Assembly (NCBI GenBank): GCA_944322715.1
Contig: CALUPT010000004.1
Location: 1 to 64,000, forward strand
Length of the DNA: 64,000 bases
Source: an uncultured Bacteroidales bacterium
Lineage (GTDB): Bacteria; Bacteroidota; Bacteroidia; Bacteroidales; UBA932
Direction of reading: 5' to 3'
Part shown: positions 8,617-18,435 of the stretch, one piece after another
How positions within the stretch are numbered: position 1 is the first letter of the stretch
Layout of the letters: every line of letters begins with the position of its first letter
Translations under genes and position numbers: made by a program
The notes under the pieces: generated by a model
Told to the model about the DNA's origin: nothing
The model's database searches: none
Seen by the model: the letters and a program-made list of their open reading frames with translations, nothing else

Positions 8617-9696
8617 ATGAAAAGAACATTGATTTTGACAGGTCTTGCAGCCCTTGCGCTTCTCGCAGGGTGCTCCAAGACGCAGACCGGGGTTTCGGTG
8701 GCGGCTCCTGCGGAAGACGATGCATGGGTCTATGATGAGACCCTGCCTGTCCCTGTGACCTTCTCCGCTCCCGGACTGGACCTGTCCCTGACCAAGGCCG
8801 AGGTGCCGGGTGCCATTGATGGCAGCGTGATGGCCGGACTCGATATAGGGGTTTTCGGCCTTGCCACAGAAGAAGGGGCACCTGCATGGGATACGACAGA
8901 TGCATCCACAACCCTTATCTATAACAGGAAAGTGACGACAGGGGAAGATGGCTCTGCCAAATTCTCTCCGGCCGTATATTATCCGGTTGACAGCGAGAAG
9001 ACATTCTCGTTCTATGCCTATTACCCTCACAGAAGCTGTACGGCGGATGGCAACCAGTACAACGTTTCATATTCTCTCGGCTACACCGATATTCTGTGGG
9101 CAGAAGATCATGCCATTACGTTCGGAACATCTCCGGTCTATGAGGGTTTCAACGCCAACTATTGCCGTTATGTCAAGCAGATAGGCAGGACAGACCTCAT
9201 GCCGGCATTGCGTTTCGAACATCTTCTGACTGCAATCCGTTTCATCGCGAGGACTACATCGGATGTCTCCAATGTGAGAGTGCAGCGTCTCTATGTCACA
9301 GATGTGAATACCCAAGCCACCCTGCATGTGGCCGGTGAGGATGCCGGGACTCTGGAATACTATACCCAGGGAGGCGACCCTGCTACAGGCCGTATCTATC
9401 TCAGAAAGGATCCGGCAGTCGCTACGGGAGAACTCGCAGTAGTCCCGACCGTCGGCGGAGTCGAACTTGGTACGCTTATGCTTGAGCCTTGCTCTACCGT
9501 GAATGTAGAAGTGACCCTTCTGGTGAACAACGGGGTATCCAACTCATCCAACACTGTCACGGCATCGTTGTCCGGCAATTTCGAGGCTGGACGCAGGTAT
9601 GCCCTGACACTTACCGTGAAGAGTCCGGAAGAGGTAGAACTCAGCACCAGCCTTGTGCCATGGGATGATGTGACCGGTCCTGGAACCGAATTCTGA
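8617..9696 (+). CDS. Fimbrillin-family lipoprotein (paralogue B2)
   Basis: Lipobox LLAGC (Cys 19). The sequence parallels the preceding gene: PVPVTFSAP then LSLTKAEV around Lys 60, then SEKTFSFYAYYPH, TDILWAEDHA, LRFEHLLTAIRF, and a C-terminal WDD strand. It is likely a minor or alternative pilus subunit. Its stop overlaps the start of the next gene by one base (TGATG), which couples it to the accessory proteins downstream. Confidence 0.8.
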   Translation: MKRTLILTGLAALALLAGCSKTQTGVSVAAPAEDDAWVYDETLPVPVTFSAPGLDLSLTKAEVPGAIDGSVMAGLDIGVFGLATEEGAPAWDTTDASTTLIYNRKVTTGEDGSAKFSPAVYYPVDSEKTFSFYAYYPHRSCTADGNQYNVSYSLGYTDILWAEDHAITFGTSPVYEGFNANYCRYVKQIGRTDLMPALRFEHLLTAIRFIARTTSDVSNVRVQRLYVTDVNTQATLHVAGEDAGTLEYYTQGGDPATGRIYLRKDPAVATGELAVVPTVGGVELGTLMLEPCSTVNVEVTLLVNNGVSNSSNTVTASLSGNFEAGRRYALTLTVKSPEEVELSTSLVPWDDVTGPGTEF

Positions 9697-10277
9697 TGAC
9701 AATGAAACTTTTACGTAAATCATTATCAGGTATTTTTCTTCCGCTGCTGATGCTGTGTGCCGGTCACAATCAGGCCGGCGCCCAGCAGGTGGCGGTAAAG
9801 ACAAATGTGCTCATGTGGGCAGGCATGACTCCCAATCTCGGTTTCGAGATAGTGACCGGGGAGCATACGAGCGTGGATCTCGGCGCATTCGGACATTACA
9901 GACCGTATGGACTGAATTCCAAGATTATAGGGCTCCAGCCGGAGTTCCGCTACTGGTTCAACGGCCGGCCGATGATCCGTGAATTCATAGGCGTGGGGGC
10001 TCTGATGACGATTTACGACATCAACTGGAAAGATAATGTCTACAATGGGGATGCTGTCGGTCTCGGACTCACGGCAGGATACGTGTTCTCCCTCGGCAAG
10101 AGGTGGAACCTGGAACTGTCGGGAAGTTTCGGACTGATGTATTTCTATCAGAAACAGTATCATATCAACGACAACTACGATGACTATTTCGTGGATGAGG
10201 CGGTGAAGACCAATGCACAGGGATACAAGATGTTCCCTGTAGATCTCGGCGTCACGTTCACTTATATCATCAAATAA
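9696..10277 (+). CDS. DUF3575 outer-membrane protein, short form
   Basis: Signal peptide up to about residue 29 (ending AGAQ), then a compact DUF3575 domain: VAVKTNVLMWAGMTPNLGFE, LQPEFRYWF, GVGALMTIYD, a glycine-rich strand, and a C-terminal strand FPVDLGVTFTYIIK. This is a second DUF3575 protein in the same operon and has no C-terminal coiled coil, unlike the copy at 2461. It is probably a small outer-membrane barrel used in fimbrial assembly or anchoring; the function is inferred from context. An internal ATG at 9702 is an equally good start. Confidence 0.75.
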   Translation: MTMKLLRKSLSGIFLPLLMLCAGHNQAGAQQVAVKTNVLMWAGMTPNLGFEIVTGEHTSVDLGAFGHYRPYGLNSKIIGLQPEFRYWFNGRPMIREFIGVGALMTIYDINWKDNVYNGDAVGLGLTAGYVFSLGKRWNLELSGSFGLMYFYQKQYHINDNYDDYFVDEAVKTNAQGYKMFPVDLGVTFTYIIK

Positions 10278-10288
10278 TTGCGACTGCG

Positions 10289-12607
10289 ATGAAAAGGACT
10301 CTCCTGAAACATATCATGGTTTCCATGGCTGTTCTTGCCGCATCCTGCGCAGTGCTGTCGGCACAGGATATCAAGACTGTCACCGGAAAGATAATCAACA
10401 CGACGACAGGAAGGCCGTTCGACCCCGTCACTGTCATGATCATGGCATACAATACGGTGGGAGAGGCTGAAGACTGCCGCGCGTCGTTACAGTCGGGAGT
10501 CTTCCCCGGAGGTTCCGTCATCAAGGAGCCTGATGACCAGGGATATTACGAGATAAGCGTGGCCGAATCCGGGGCGATAGTCATCAAGATAGAAGGAGTA
10601 GATGACATAATCCTGGAGAAGGTCAACTATAGGATAACCATCGATTTCAATATTGTGGGAGGCAATTTCCTACCTCCTGCCGTCTCCACGGTCAACGTCG
10701 ACAGGCCCGAGCCGATCGAAATGACCAATGAGATAGAAGGGGACATTCTGACGGCGACGAACATGATCCCTATCCCGGACCGTTTCGGCAAGACCAACGC
10801 CAGGCTGATACTGCAGCCGGTGCTGTACAGCGCGGAGACATCCGATACTGTCAGGTTTCTCGATCCGCTGATATATGATGGGGATGAATACAGCCTGACA
10901 CAGGACAGGAGGATGGACTACGATGCGCGTGAGTTCGATCCTCTGACGGAATTCGTGGACTCGATACATCCGCTCAGGGCGGACTCCATGATCGTCAACT
11001 GGTCGGACAGGATCCGCCTGCCTGACCCGTCCAAGAGCTATTATGTCAACGGTGTCATGCTGCTCGAGGACTATAATACAGTATATTACTCCGACACGAT
11101 ACTTCTTGCATCCCCGAGGACGAGAAGACCGCTCAGATTCCTCGAATATTCCTTCGACCAGTATTATCTCGATCCGATGAAATACAAGGAGAGGGCGCAG
11201 AAGGAACTCCGCAACACTGCCGGCAACATATCCCTGACATTCCTTGTCAACAAGGCCCAGATCGATGCCAAGGACACTGCCGGACGCCGCCAGCTCGAAC
11301 AGCTCCGTTCCGACCTGCTCGGGATAGTAAAGGGGGATGGTTCGCGTCTGACCGAATTCCACATAAAGGGGATATCTTCTCCCGACGGTACGTACAATTC
11401 CAATCTGAAACTCGCAAAGGCGCGGATGAGCTATGCCATGTCGCAGATCACATCCGTCCTGACGCGGCATGACCTTGACCGCATATACCACACCACCAAG
11501 GCAGAGGTGGCTCCATGGAGCGCAGTGGCCGATATCCTGGAGAAAGACTCCCTGATGACACAGGCCGCCGACATCAGGGCAATCATAGAAAAATACCCCG
11601 GACACGATGCCCAGGGAATAAGGATAAGGCGGCTGCCTTATTACAAGGAGATTGTTTCTCCGAGACTTTCCCAGTTGCGCACGATAACCTACGAATATAA
11701 ATACGAGATAAACCGCGAACTGACCCCTGCGGAGATTCTCGAACGTTATGAGACGGATGAGGATTACAGGAGCGGGAAAAAGGAGTTCGCCCTCTATGAG
11801 TTCTGGAACCTTTTCCAGATGGTCGAGGACAGGGATGAACTGTTCGAACTCTACAAAAGGGCCTATTTCGAGTCGATGAAGACCAATGCGAAAGGCATTC
11901 CGTGGGCCCTGGCCGCCAACAACTACGCAGTTGCCCTGCTCGAGAGGGACATTGTGGACACGACTGTGCTGTCCCCGCTGATCAATCCGGGTTTCAAGAT
12001 CAATCTGGAGACCAAAAGGCAGGACGGTACGGTATCATCGGTAATCAATCCGGATGCCTGTGTCGCCAATCAGATAGCCATGCTGCTCAAGTCCAACAAT
12101 TTCACCGAAGCAAGCGTTTTGGTGCAGATACTGCCTAATACAGACAAGTTCAAGATGATAAAGGCCCTGACAATGTGTCTGTGCGGCAGGTACAAGGGAG
12201 GCTCCACCCCTAAGGAAGAAGCCGAAAACATGCAGTATTTCAATACAATAGCCAATTCCAGCCCTCGGAACAAGGTGGTGATGTATCTTGCCATGCAGAC
12301 GGCAGCCTTCGATGGGTTCGCCGAGCAGGCTGTCAAGGAACTGCCGCAGGATGATGTCCTCACGGACTATTTCTGGGCCATTATCAACTGCAGGAAGGCG
12401 ACGCGGCTTTCCACTGCGAATGACACTTTCGGAGCCTTCATGGCAGAGGATGAAGCCATCAACAGGCTCAAGGCGGCGATAGCGAAAGACAGGAACTATT
12501 ATTACATAGCAAAGACAGACAAGGACATATCCGAGTCCGTCTTCAAGATAATCGATGAGGATATGGCCAAGGCAAAGGCTGAAGAACAGTCGTTGGCAAG
12601 CAGATAG
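10289..12607 (+). CDS. Large fimbrial-locus protein: regulatory-like beta domain, OmpA-like domain, helical repeats
   Basis: A signal peptide (cleavage near LSAQ, residue 25) is followed by a carboxypeptidase-regulatory-like beta-sandwich (VTGKIINTTTGRPFDPVTV and on, 29-110). The middle has an OmpA-like pattern (about 305-390): FLVNKAQID, then ISSPDGTYNSNLKLAKARM, which resembles the G-x-A/S-P-x-G-x-x-x-x-N-x-x-L-A-x-x-R-A signature of peptidoglycan-binding OmpA domains. The C-terminal 300 residues are helical and TPR-like. Proteins of this kind occur in Bacteroidales fimbrial gene clusters. I infer a cell-wall-linked anchor or assembly scaffold in the periplasm. Exact family membership was not verified. 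Confidence 0.55.
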   Translation: MKRTLLKHIMVSMAVLAASCAVLSAQDIKTVTGKIINTTTGRPFDPVTVMIMAYNTVGEAEDCRASLQSGVFPGGSVIKEPDDQGYYEISVAESGAIVIKIEGVDDIILEKVNYRITIDFNIVGGNFLPPAVSTVNVDRPEPIEMTNEIEGDILTATNMIPIPDRFGKTNARLILQPVLYSAETSDTVRFLDPLIYDGDEYSLTQDRRMDYDAREFDPLTEFVDSIHPLRADSMIVNWSDRIRLPDPSKSYYVNGVMLLEDYNTVYYSDTILLASPRTRRPLRFLEYSFDQYYLDPMKYKERAQKELRNTAGNISLTFLVNKAQIDAKDTAGRRQLEQLRSDLLGIVKGDGSRLTEFHIKGISSPDGTYNSNLKLAKARMSYAMSQITSVLTRHDLDRIYHTTKAEVAPWSAVADILEKDSLMTQAADIRAIIEKYPGHDAQGIRIRRLPYYKEIVSPRLSQLRTITYEYKYEINRELTPAEILERYETDEDYRSGKKEFALYEFWNLFQMVEDRDELFELYKRAYFESMKTNAKGIPWALAANNYAVALLERDIVDTTVLSPLINPGFKINLETKRQDGTVSSVINPDACVANQIAMLLKSNNFTEASVLVQILPNTDKFKMIKALTMCLCGRYKGGSTPKEEAENMQYFNTIANSSPRNKVVMYLAMQTAAFDGFAEQAVKELPQDDVLTDYFWAIINCRKATRLSTANDTFGAFMAEDEAINRLKAAIAKDRNYYYIAKTDKDISESVFKIIDEDMAKAKAEEQSLASR

Positions 12608-12616
12608 GGAAAATAC

Positions 12617-13930
12617 ATGGACAGACTGATGAGAATATTCGTTTTGGCATTTCTGTTTCTTTCGGGCGGGAGCGTTCTGGCTGCGCGGCCGGACAGTCTT
12701 GCCGTCTCCCGGGGCGGGGAACTGAGGGACAGTGTCTCCGCAACTTCCCAGGCTGATACCGCAGGCAAAGGCTTCGATGCCCTGGAATATTCTCTTCAGA
12801 AACGGCATATCTTCAGAGGCAGGCCGTTTGTGGCCGGCCGCTTCACGGACAATACCTTCATTTCCATCCAGGGAGGTACGGAACAGCTCGCTCCCATGGG
12901 CAATTCCACGATTGCCTGGGGTATGGCGCTGAAACTCTCCTACGGAAAATGGATCGATGCATACAATGCGTTCCGTCTTTCCCTGGCAGTGGAAGACCGT
13001 TTCAGGAATGCCGACAAGTCACATGTATGGAATGTGGGCCTTGACATTGCGCACATGTTCAACCTGAGTTCATATTTTGGCGGGTACAATCCGTCCCGGT
13101 TTTTCGAAATCTCCACTGTGGAGGGGCTCAAATACAGGTATGCAATCCGGAACGGGAAAGGCACCCATGCCGGCGGAGTCCATATCGGGTTCAACCTGAA
13201 GATGAATGTGGCCCGGAACCTTGATTTCTTCGTGGAGCCTGTCATTACGGCGTATTCGGATGGGACCGACTATTCGGCCGGATGGAACTGGCGCATATAT
13301 GATGTGGGATACGGCGGGACCATGGGCCTGAGTTACAGGATACATTCGCATGAGCCGTACCGCTGCGGCCCTGAATCGGCGGGAAAGTCTTTCGTTTCGG
13401 CGTCTGTCGGTCCGCAGTACCAGAATTCCGACCTTGTGTACCATAATGTAGGCTTCGGCAGGTCTATCGGCTTCCATGTCAACCTCTCCTACGGAAGATG
13501 GTTCTCCAGGGTGTTCGCCCTGAGGGTATCCGGAATGTATTCCCAGTCCAAATGGATTACATATACCAACGGGGTCAGCAAAAACACCCTCTATTACGGG
13601 GCGAGGGTAGAGGGCATGCTTGATGTCCTGGCATTGATCCTCGGAGAGGAAAAGGGGCGTCTGTCGCTTCCTGTCCTTTTCGGGCCAGAGGCGGGATGCC
13701 TGACCAAGCAGGAACTTTCAGGAAACATCAGCAGGGGATATCTCGGACTGACCGGCGGATTCCAGGTGAAGTACCGCGTAGCAGGCCGCTTCTCGATATT
13801 CGCGGAGCCGCATTTCTCCGTAGTGCCGTACAATATCGTCACGGACACGCCCGATCCGCTGAAAAACGTGGGAGTCAACTATTACGACAATACATTCAAC
13901 TTCAATGTCGGACTCGAGTTTGAACTCTGA
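12617..13930 (+). CDS. Outer-membrane beta-barrel protein, end of fimbrial locus
   Basis: Signal peptide MDRLMRIFVLAFLFLSGGSVLAA, a short spacer, then repeated amphipathic strands rich in Gly/Tyr/Phe (for example ISIQGGTEQL, FEISTVEGLKYRYAI, FVSASVGPQYQN, GYLGLTGGFQVKYRV). The final strand, FNFNVGLEFEL, ends in hydrophobic residues typical of barrels inserted by BAM. It starts 9 bases after the preceding gene and closes the operon. Function is unknown; a pore or anchoring role at the outer membrane fits the location. No specific family was recognised. Confidence 0.6.
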   Translation: MDRLMRIFVLAFLFLSGGSVLAARPDSLAVSRGGELRDSVSATSQADTAGKGFDALEYSLQKRHIFRGRPFVAGRFTDNTFISIQGGTEQLAPMGNSTIAWGMALKLSYGKWIDAYNAFRLSLAVEDRFRNADKSHVWNVGLDIAHMFNLSSYFGGYNPSRFFEISTVEGLKYRYAIRNGKGTHAGGVHIGFNLKMNVARNLDFFVEPVITAYSDGTDYSAGWNWRIYDVGYGGTMGLSYRIHSHEPYRCGPESAGKSFVSASVGPQYQNSDLVYHNVGFGRSIGFHVNLSYGRWFSRVFALRVSGMYSQSKWITYTNGVSKNTLYYGARVEGMLDVLALILGEEKGRLSLPVLFGPEAGCLTKQELSGNISRGYLGLTGGFQVKYRVAGRFSIFAEPHFSVVPYNIVTDTPDPLKNVGVNYYDNTFNFNVGLEFEL

Positions 13931-14061
13931 ATTTACCGTTCTTGCCAGCTGTCGCGATGAGAACGGGACCTCGGCAGGGATGCTTGAGGGGATATGACCG
14001 GACCTCAGATAAAAATTGAAAGAGTTTCTTGTCCGTTGTCTGAATTGTGGAGGATTTTCAC

Positions 14062-14069
14062 TATCTTCG
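14062..14069 (+). promoter_or_regulatory. Putative carAB promoter (-7 box)
   Basis: TATCTTCG matches TAnnTTTG with one substitution, 26 bases upstream of the carA start. A TTG at 14036-14038 gives a long but possible -33 spacing. The resulting leader is very short, so control by a long attenuator is unlikely. Confidence 0.5.
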
Positions 14070-14095
14070 CAACCTGAAATGTTGAATCAGTAAAC

Positions 14096-15184
14096 ATGTC
14101 AGACAAGATGGATAAAAAACTCGGCGCTGTGCTCCGGCTGGAGAACGGGATGGAATTCAAAGGCTATTCTTTCGGCTACGGACACTCTTGTGATGGCGAA
14201 GTCGTGTTCTCTACGGCGATGGTAGGATATCCCGAAAGCCTCACGGACCCTTCCTATTCAGGACAGATTCTATGTGTAACCTACCCTTTGATAGGCAATT
14301 ACGGCGTACCAGACGAAGGCGTCGATGAGTGGGGAATCTCCAGAAATTTCGAATCTGAGAAAATCCATGTAAGGGGGCTGGTGATTTCCGACTATTCGGA
14401 GAAATACAGTCACTGGGATGCTGTCAGAAGTCTCGGGGACTGGCTCGAGGAACAGAAAATACCCGGAATCTACGGCGTCGATACGCGGGAACTTACCAAA
14501 GTGCTCAGGGAAAACGGTTCGATGCTCGGCATGATAGTCGTCGAAGGCGAGACGAAAAGTTTCCCTGTCCCTGACCCGAATCAGGAAAACCAGGTTGCGG
14601 TGGTCAGCTGCAAAGAGGTGATCCGTTACGGCAGCGGGGACAAGAAGGTTGTCCTTGTGGACTGCGGTGTCAAGCACAACATCCTCCGCTGTTTCATCAG
14701 GAGAGGAGTGGAGCTTGTCCGTGTTCCGTGGGACTATGACTTCAATACCCTCGATTATGACGGACTGTTCATATCCAACGGCCCGGGCAATCCTGAATTC
14801 TGCGACATCACGGTGCAGCATATCCGGGAGGCTATGGCCAAAGGCAAGCCTATCTTCGGGATCTGCATGGGCAACCAGTTGTTGTGCAAGGCCGGAGGGG
14901 CGAAGACCTACAAGTTGAAATACGGTCATCGCAGCCACAACCAGCCTGTCCGGATGGTCGGGACCAACAAGTGCTTCATCACTTCCCAGAACCACGGTTT
15001 TGCCGTTGACAACAGGACTCTCGGCAAGGACTGGGAACCTCTGTTCCTCAATATGAATGATGACACCAACGAAGGGATAAGGCACAGGTCGATGCCGTTC
15101 TTCTCCGCCCAGTTCCATCCTGAGGCTTCGAGCGGTCCGACCGATACGGAATTCCTGTTTGACGAGTTTATATCCAAATTATAA
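14096..15184 (+). CDS. carA: Carbamoyl-phosphate synthase small subunit (glutaminase)
   Basis: Hydrolyses glutamine and passes ammonia to CarB for carbamoyl phosphate synthesis (arginine and pyrimidine pathways). The N-terminal CPSase small-chain domain spans about 8-140. The class I glutamine amidotransferase domain has FISNGPGNP (226-233), the nucleophile Cys 257 in FGICMGNQLL, and the His 341/Glu 343 pair in FHPEASSGPTD. Length (362) is normal. Met-5 (MDKKLG) is an alternative start. CarB begins 9 bases downstream, so the two subunits are co-expressed. Confidence 0.97.
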   Translation: MSDKMDKKLGAVLRLENGMEFKGYSFGYGHSCDGEVVFSTAMVGYPESLTDPSYSGQILCVTYPLIGNYGVPDEGVDEWGISRNFESEKIHVRGLVISDYSEKYSHWDAVRSLGDWLEEQKIPGIYGVDTRELTKVLRENGSMLGMIVVEGETKSFPVPDPNQENQVAVVSCKEVIRYGSGDKKVVLVDCGVKHNILRCFIRRGVELVRVPWDYDFNTLDYDGLFISNGPGNPEFCDITVQHIREAMAKGKPIFGICMGNQLLCKAGGAKTYKLKYGHRSHNQPVRMVGTNKCFITSQNHGFAVDNRTLGKDWEPLFLNMNDDTNEGIRHRSMPFFSAQFHPEASSGPTDTEFLFDEFISKL

Positions 15185-15193
15185 GACAGTACC

Positions 15194-18100
15194 ATGATAG
15201 ACAGCAACATAAAGAAAGTGGTAATCCTCGGGTCGGGCGCCCTGAAGATAGGCGAGGCCGGAGAGTTCGACTATTCCGGATCCCAGGCCCTGAAGGCCCT
15301 CAAGGAGGAAGGTATAGAGACAGTCCTGATAAACCCCAACATTGCGACTGTCCAGACTTCGGACCAGGTGGCTGACAGGATATATTTCCTGCCGGTCACT
15401 CCTTATTTCGTGGAGAAGGTGATCCGCAAGGAACAGCCTCAGGGAATCCTGCTCGCATTCGGAGGCCAGACAGCCCTGAACTGCGGAGTCGAACTGTACA
15501 AGAGCGGGGTGCTCAGGGACAACGATGTCAAGGTGCTGGGAACTCCTGTCCAGGCTATCATAGACACCGAGGACAGGGAACTGTTCGTGGAGAAACTCGA
15601 CCAGATCAATGTCAAGACCATCAAATCACATGCAGCTCAGACGCTTGACGAGGCCAAGGCAGCCGCTGCCGCCTTGGGTTATCCTGTCATAATACGTGCC
15701 GCATACGCCCTCGGGGGACTCGGTTCCGGATTCTGCGACAATGAAGCCGAACTGGAAGAGACCTGCGAGAAGGCATTTTCATTCTCTCCCCAGGTGCTTG
15801 TGGAGAAATCCCTGAAAGGCTGGAAGGAAATCGAGTACGAAGTTGTCCGCGACAAATACGACAACTGCATCACAGTCTGCAACATGGAGAATTTCGACCC
15901 TCTCGGGATACATACAGGGGAAAGTATCGTGGTCGCTCCTTCGCAGACCCTTACGAATGCGGAATACCACTATCTGAGGGAACTCTCCATCAAGATAGTC
16001 CGTCATATCGGTATTGTAGGCGAGTGCAATGTACAGTATGCCTTCAATCCGGATGCCATGGACTACAGGGTCATAGAGGTTAATGCCAGACTCAGCCGTT
16101 CTTCCGCGCTTGCATCTAAGGCGACCGGCTATCCGCTTGCCTTCGTCGCGGCGAAACTCGGCCTGGGATACGGACTTTTCGATCTTAAGAACTCCGTCAC
16201 CAAGACCACACCTGCATTTTTCGAACCTGCCCTCGACTATATTGTTTGCAAGATCCCGCGTTGGGACCTTTCCAAGTTCCATGGCGTCTCACGCAAGATC
16301 GGTTCTTCGATGAAGAGTGTCGGAGAGGTGATGGCCATCGGACGTTCATTCGAGGAAGCCATACAGAAAGGCCTTAGGATGATAGGCCAGGGCGCTCACG
16401 GATTCATCGGCAACAAGGAACTCAAGGTAGAGGATGTGGATGAGGCCCTGCGCGAACCTACCGACAGACGTATTCTCGTGATTGCAAAGGCAATGCTGGC
16501 TGGATACACGGTAGACCAGATACATGCTCTCACCAAGATAGACAAATGGTTCCTGGACAAGCTGGAGAATATCGTGGCGACGCACAAGGCATTGCAGGGT
16601 TATGATGCCTGCGAGAAGATCCCTTTGGAACTGCTCAGGACCGCGAAGCAGCAGGGATTCTCCGATTTCCAGATTGCAAGGGCTGTGTACAGGAATATGG
16701 ATGTGGAAGATGCGCAGAAAATCGTGCGCCTGTTCCGCAAGGCGCATGGCATAGTGCCTGTAGTGAAGCAGATAGATACCCTTGCCGCCGAATTCCCTGC
16801 CGCGACCAATTATCTGTATCTGACATACAACGGCAGCTATAACGACATAAAATACGAGCATGACCGCAAGTCCGTGATTGTGCTCGGGTCGGGAGCCTAC
16901 CGTATCGGAAGTTCCGTAGAGTTCGACTGGTGTTCGGTAAACGCTCTGCAGACAATCAGGAACGAAGGTTACAGAGGGGTAATGATCAATTACAATCCTG
17001 AAACCGTATCCACCGATTATGACATGTGCGACAGACTCTATTTCGATGAACTCACCTACGAAAGGGTGATGGACATCTACGAGATGGAGCAGCCGCACGG
17101 TGTTATCGTCTCGGTAGGCGGACAGATTCCGAACAATCTGGCCCTCAGACTCGATGAGAGCGGAGTGGAGATTCTCGGCACCAAGGCTACGAGCATTGAC
17201 AAGGCGGAAGACAGGCACAAGTTCTCATCCATAGTGGATGCCCTTGCCATCGACCAGCCTAAATGGAAGGAACTGACTACGATAGATGATATAAACGCCT
17301 TCATTGATGAGGTCGGTTTCCCTGTTCTTGTGCGTCCTTCATACGTGCTTTCGGGAGCGGCGATGAATGTATGCTACAACGAGGATGAGCTCAGACGCTT
17401 CCTTGCCATGGCGGCCGAGGTCTCCCAGAAACATCCTGTCGTAGTGAGCGAATTCATGCAGAGATGCAAGGAAATAGAGTTCGATGCTGTCGCAGACCAC
17501 GGGGAAGTGATTGCATACGCCATATCCGAGCATATAGAATTTGCCGGCGTGCATTCCGGAGATGCGACGATACAGTTCCCGCCTCAGAAACTCTACATAG
17601 AGACTGTCCGCCGTATCAAGAAGATAGCCAAGAAGATAGCATCAGCTTTAGAGATTTCCGGCCCGTTCAATATCCAGTTCCTTGCGAAAGAGAATGCGAT
17701 AAAGGTCATCGAGTGCAACCTCAGGGCATCAAGAAGTTTTCCGTTTGTCTCCAAGGTGTTGAAGATAAACCTTATAGAACTTGCCACGAAAGTCATGCTC
17801 GGACTGAAACCGGCGCCTCCGCGCAAGAGTGCGTTCGATCTCGACTATGTGGGCATCAAGGCATCGCAGTTTTCATTCTCGCGTCTGCAGCAGGCCGATC
17901 CCGTACTCGGTGTGGACATGGCTTCGACAGGTGAGGTCGGCTGTCTCGGGGATGATTTCAACGAGGCCCTTCTCAAATCGATACTTTCCGTTGGCTACGA
18001 TATTCCATCGAAGAATATACTGCTTTCTTCGGGAGATGCCCTCAACAAGGCTGACCTTCTCGGGGCATGCAGGCTCCTTGCGAAGAACGGCTATACCATC

Positions 18101-18430
18101 TACGCAACGGGCGGTTCATACAAGTATCTGATTGAGAATGATGTCCCTGCGACAAGAGTCCTCTGGCCGAGCGAAGAGGAAGACCCTTCTCTCAAAGGTC
18201 ATTTCCCCTCAGCATTGAAGATGCTGCAGGACAAGGAGATTGACCTTGAAATCAATGTGCCGAAAAATTTCACTCCGGTGGAACTGAAGAACGGTTATAT
18301 GCTCAGGCGCGCGGCTGTGGATTTCAACATTCCGCTGATTACAAATGCCAGACTTGCCACTGCATTCATCAGGGCCTTCTGCGGCATGTCCAAGGATGAG
18401 ATACAGATCAAGTCCTGGGACCAGTATTGA
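15194..18430 (+). CDS. carB: Carbamoyl-phosphate synthase large subunit
   Basis: Makes carbamoyl phosphate from bicarbonate, ammonia and two ATP. It has the expected duplicated architecture: N-half carboxyphosphate ATP-grasp domain (starting VVILGSGALKIGEAGEFDYS), oligomerisation region (about 400-550), second carbamate kinase-like ATP-grasp half (VIVLGSGAYRIGSSVEFDW), and a C-terminal MGS-like allosteric domain that begins near ILLSSGDALNKADL. Length 1078 is typical. It is followed by a tandem repeat rather than a recognisable terminator. Confidence 0.97.
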   Translation: MIDSNIKKVVILGSGALKIGEAGEFDYSGSQALKALKEEGIETVLINPNIATVQTSDQVADRIYFLPVTPYFVEKVIRKEQPQGILLAFGGQTALNCGVELYKSGVLRDNDVKVLGTPVQAIIDTEDRELFVEKLDQINVKTIKSHAAQTLDEAKAAAAALGYPVIIRAAYALGGLGSGFCDNEAELEETCEKAFSFSPQVLVEKSLKGWKEIEYEVVRDKYDNCITVCNMENFDPLGIHTGESIVVAPSQTLTNAEYHYLRELSIKIVRHIGIVGECNVQYAFNPDAMDYRVIEVNARLSRSSALASKATGYPLAFVAAKLGLGYGLFDLKNSVTKTTPAFFEPALDYIVCKIPRWDLSKFHGVSRKIGSSMKSVGEVMAIGRSFEEAIQKGLRMIGQGAHGFIGNKELKVEDVDEALREPTDRRILVIAKAMLAGYTVDQIHALTKIDKWFLDKLENIVATHKALQGYDACEKIPLELLRTAKQQGFSDFQIARAVYRNMDVEDAQKIVRLFRKAHGIVPVVKQIDTLAAEFPAATNYLYLTYNGSYNDIKYEHDRKSVIVLGSGAYRIGSSVEFDWCSVNALQTIRNEGYRGVMINYNPETVSTDYDMCDRLYFDELTYERVMDIYEMEQPHGVIVSVGGQIPNNLALRLDESGVEILGTKATSIDKAEDRHKFSSIVDALAIDQPKWKELTTIDDINAFIDEVGFPVLVRPSYVLSGAAMNVCYNEDELRRFLAMAAEVSQKHPVVVSEFMQRCKEIEFDAVADHGEVIAYAISEHIEFAGVHSGDATIQFPPQKLYIETVRRIKKIAKKIASALEISGPFNIQFLAKENAIKVIECNLRASRSFPFVSKVLKINLIELATKVMLGLKPAPPRKSAFDLDYVGIKASQFSFSRLQQADPVLGVDMASTGEVGCLGDDFNEALLKSILSVGYDIPSKNILLSSGDALNKADLLGACRLLAKNGYTIYATGGSYKYLIENDVPATRVLWPSEEEDPSLKGHFPSALKMLQDKEIDLEINVPKNFTPVELKNGYMLRRAAVDFNIPLITNARLATAFIRAFCGMSKDEIQIKSWDQY

Positions 18431-18435
18431 TTGTT

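Noticed and set aside
13936..13966. Inverted repeat CCGTTCT/AGAACGG after the fimbrial operon as a terminator
   Set aside because: The loop is 17 bases and there is no T-tract, so support is too weak.
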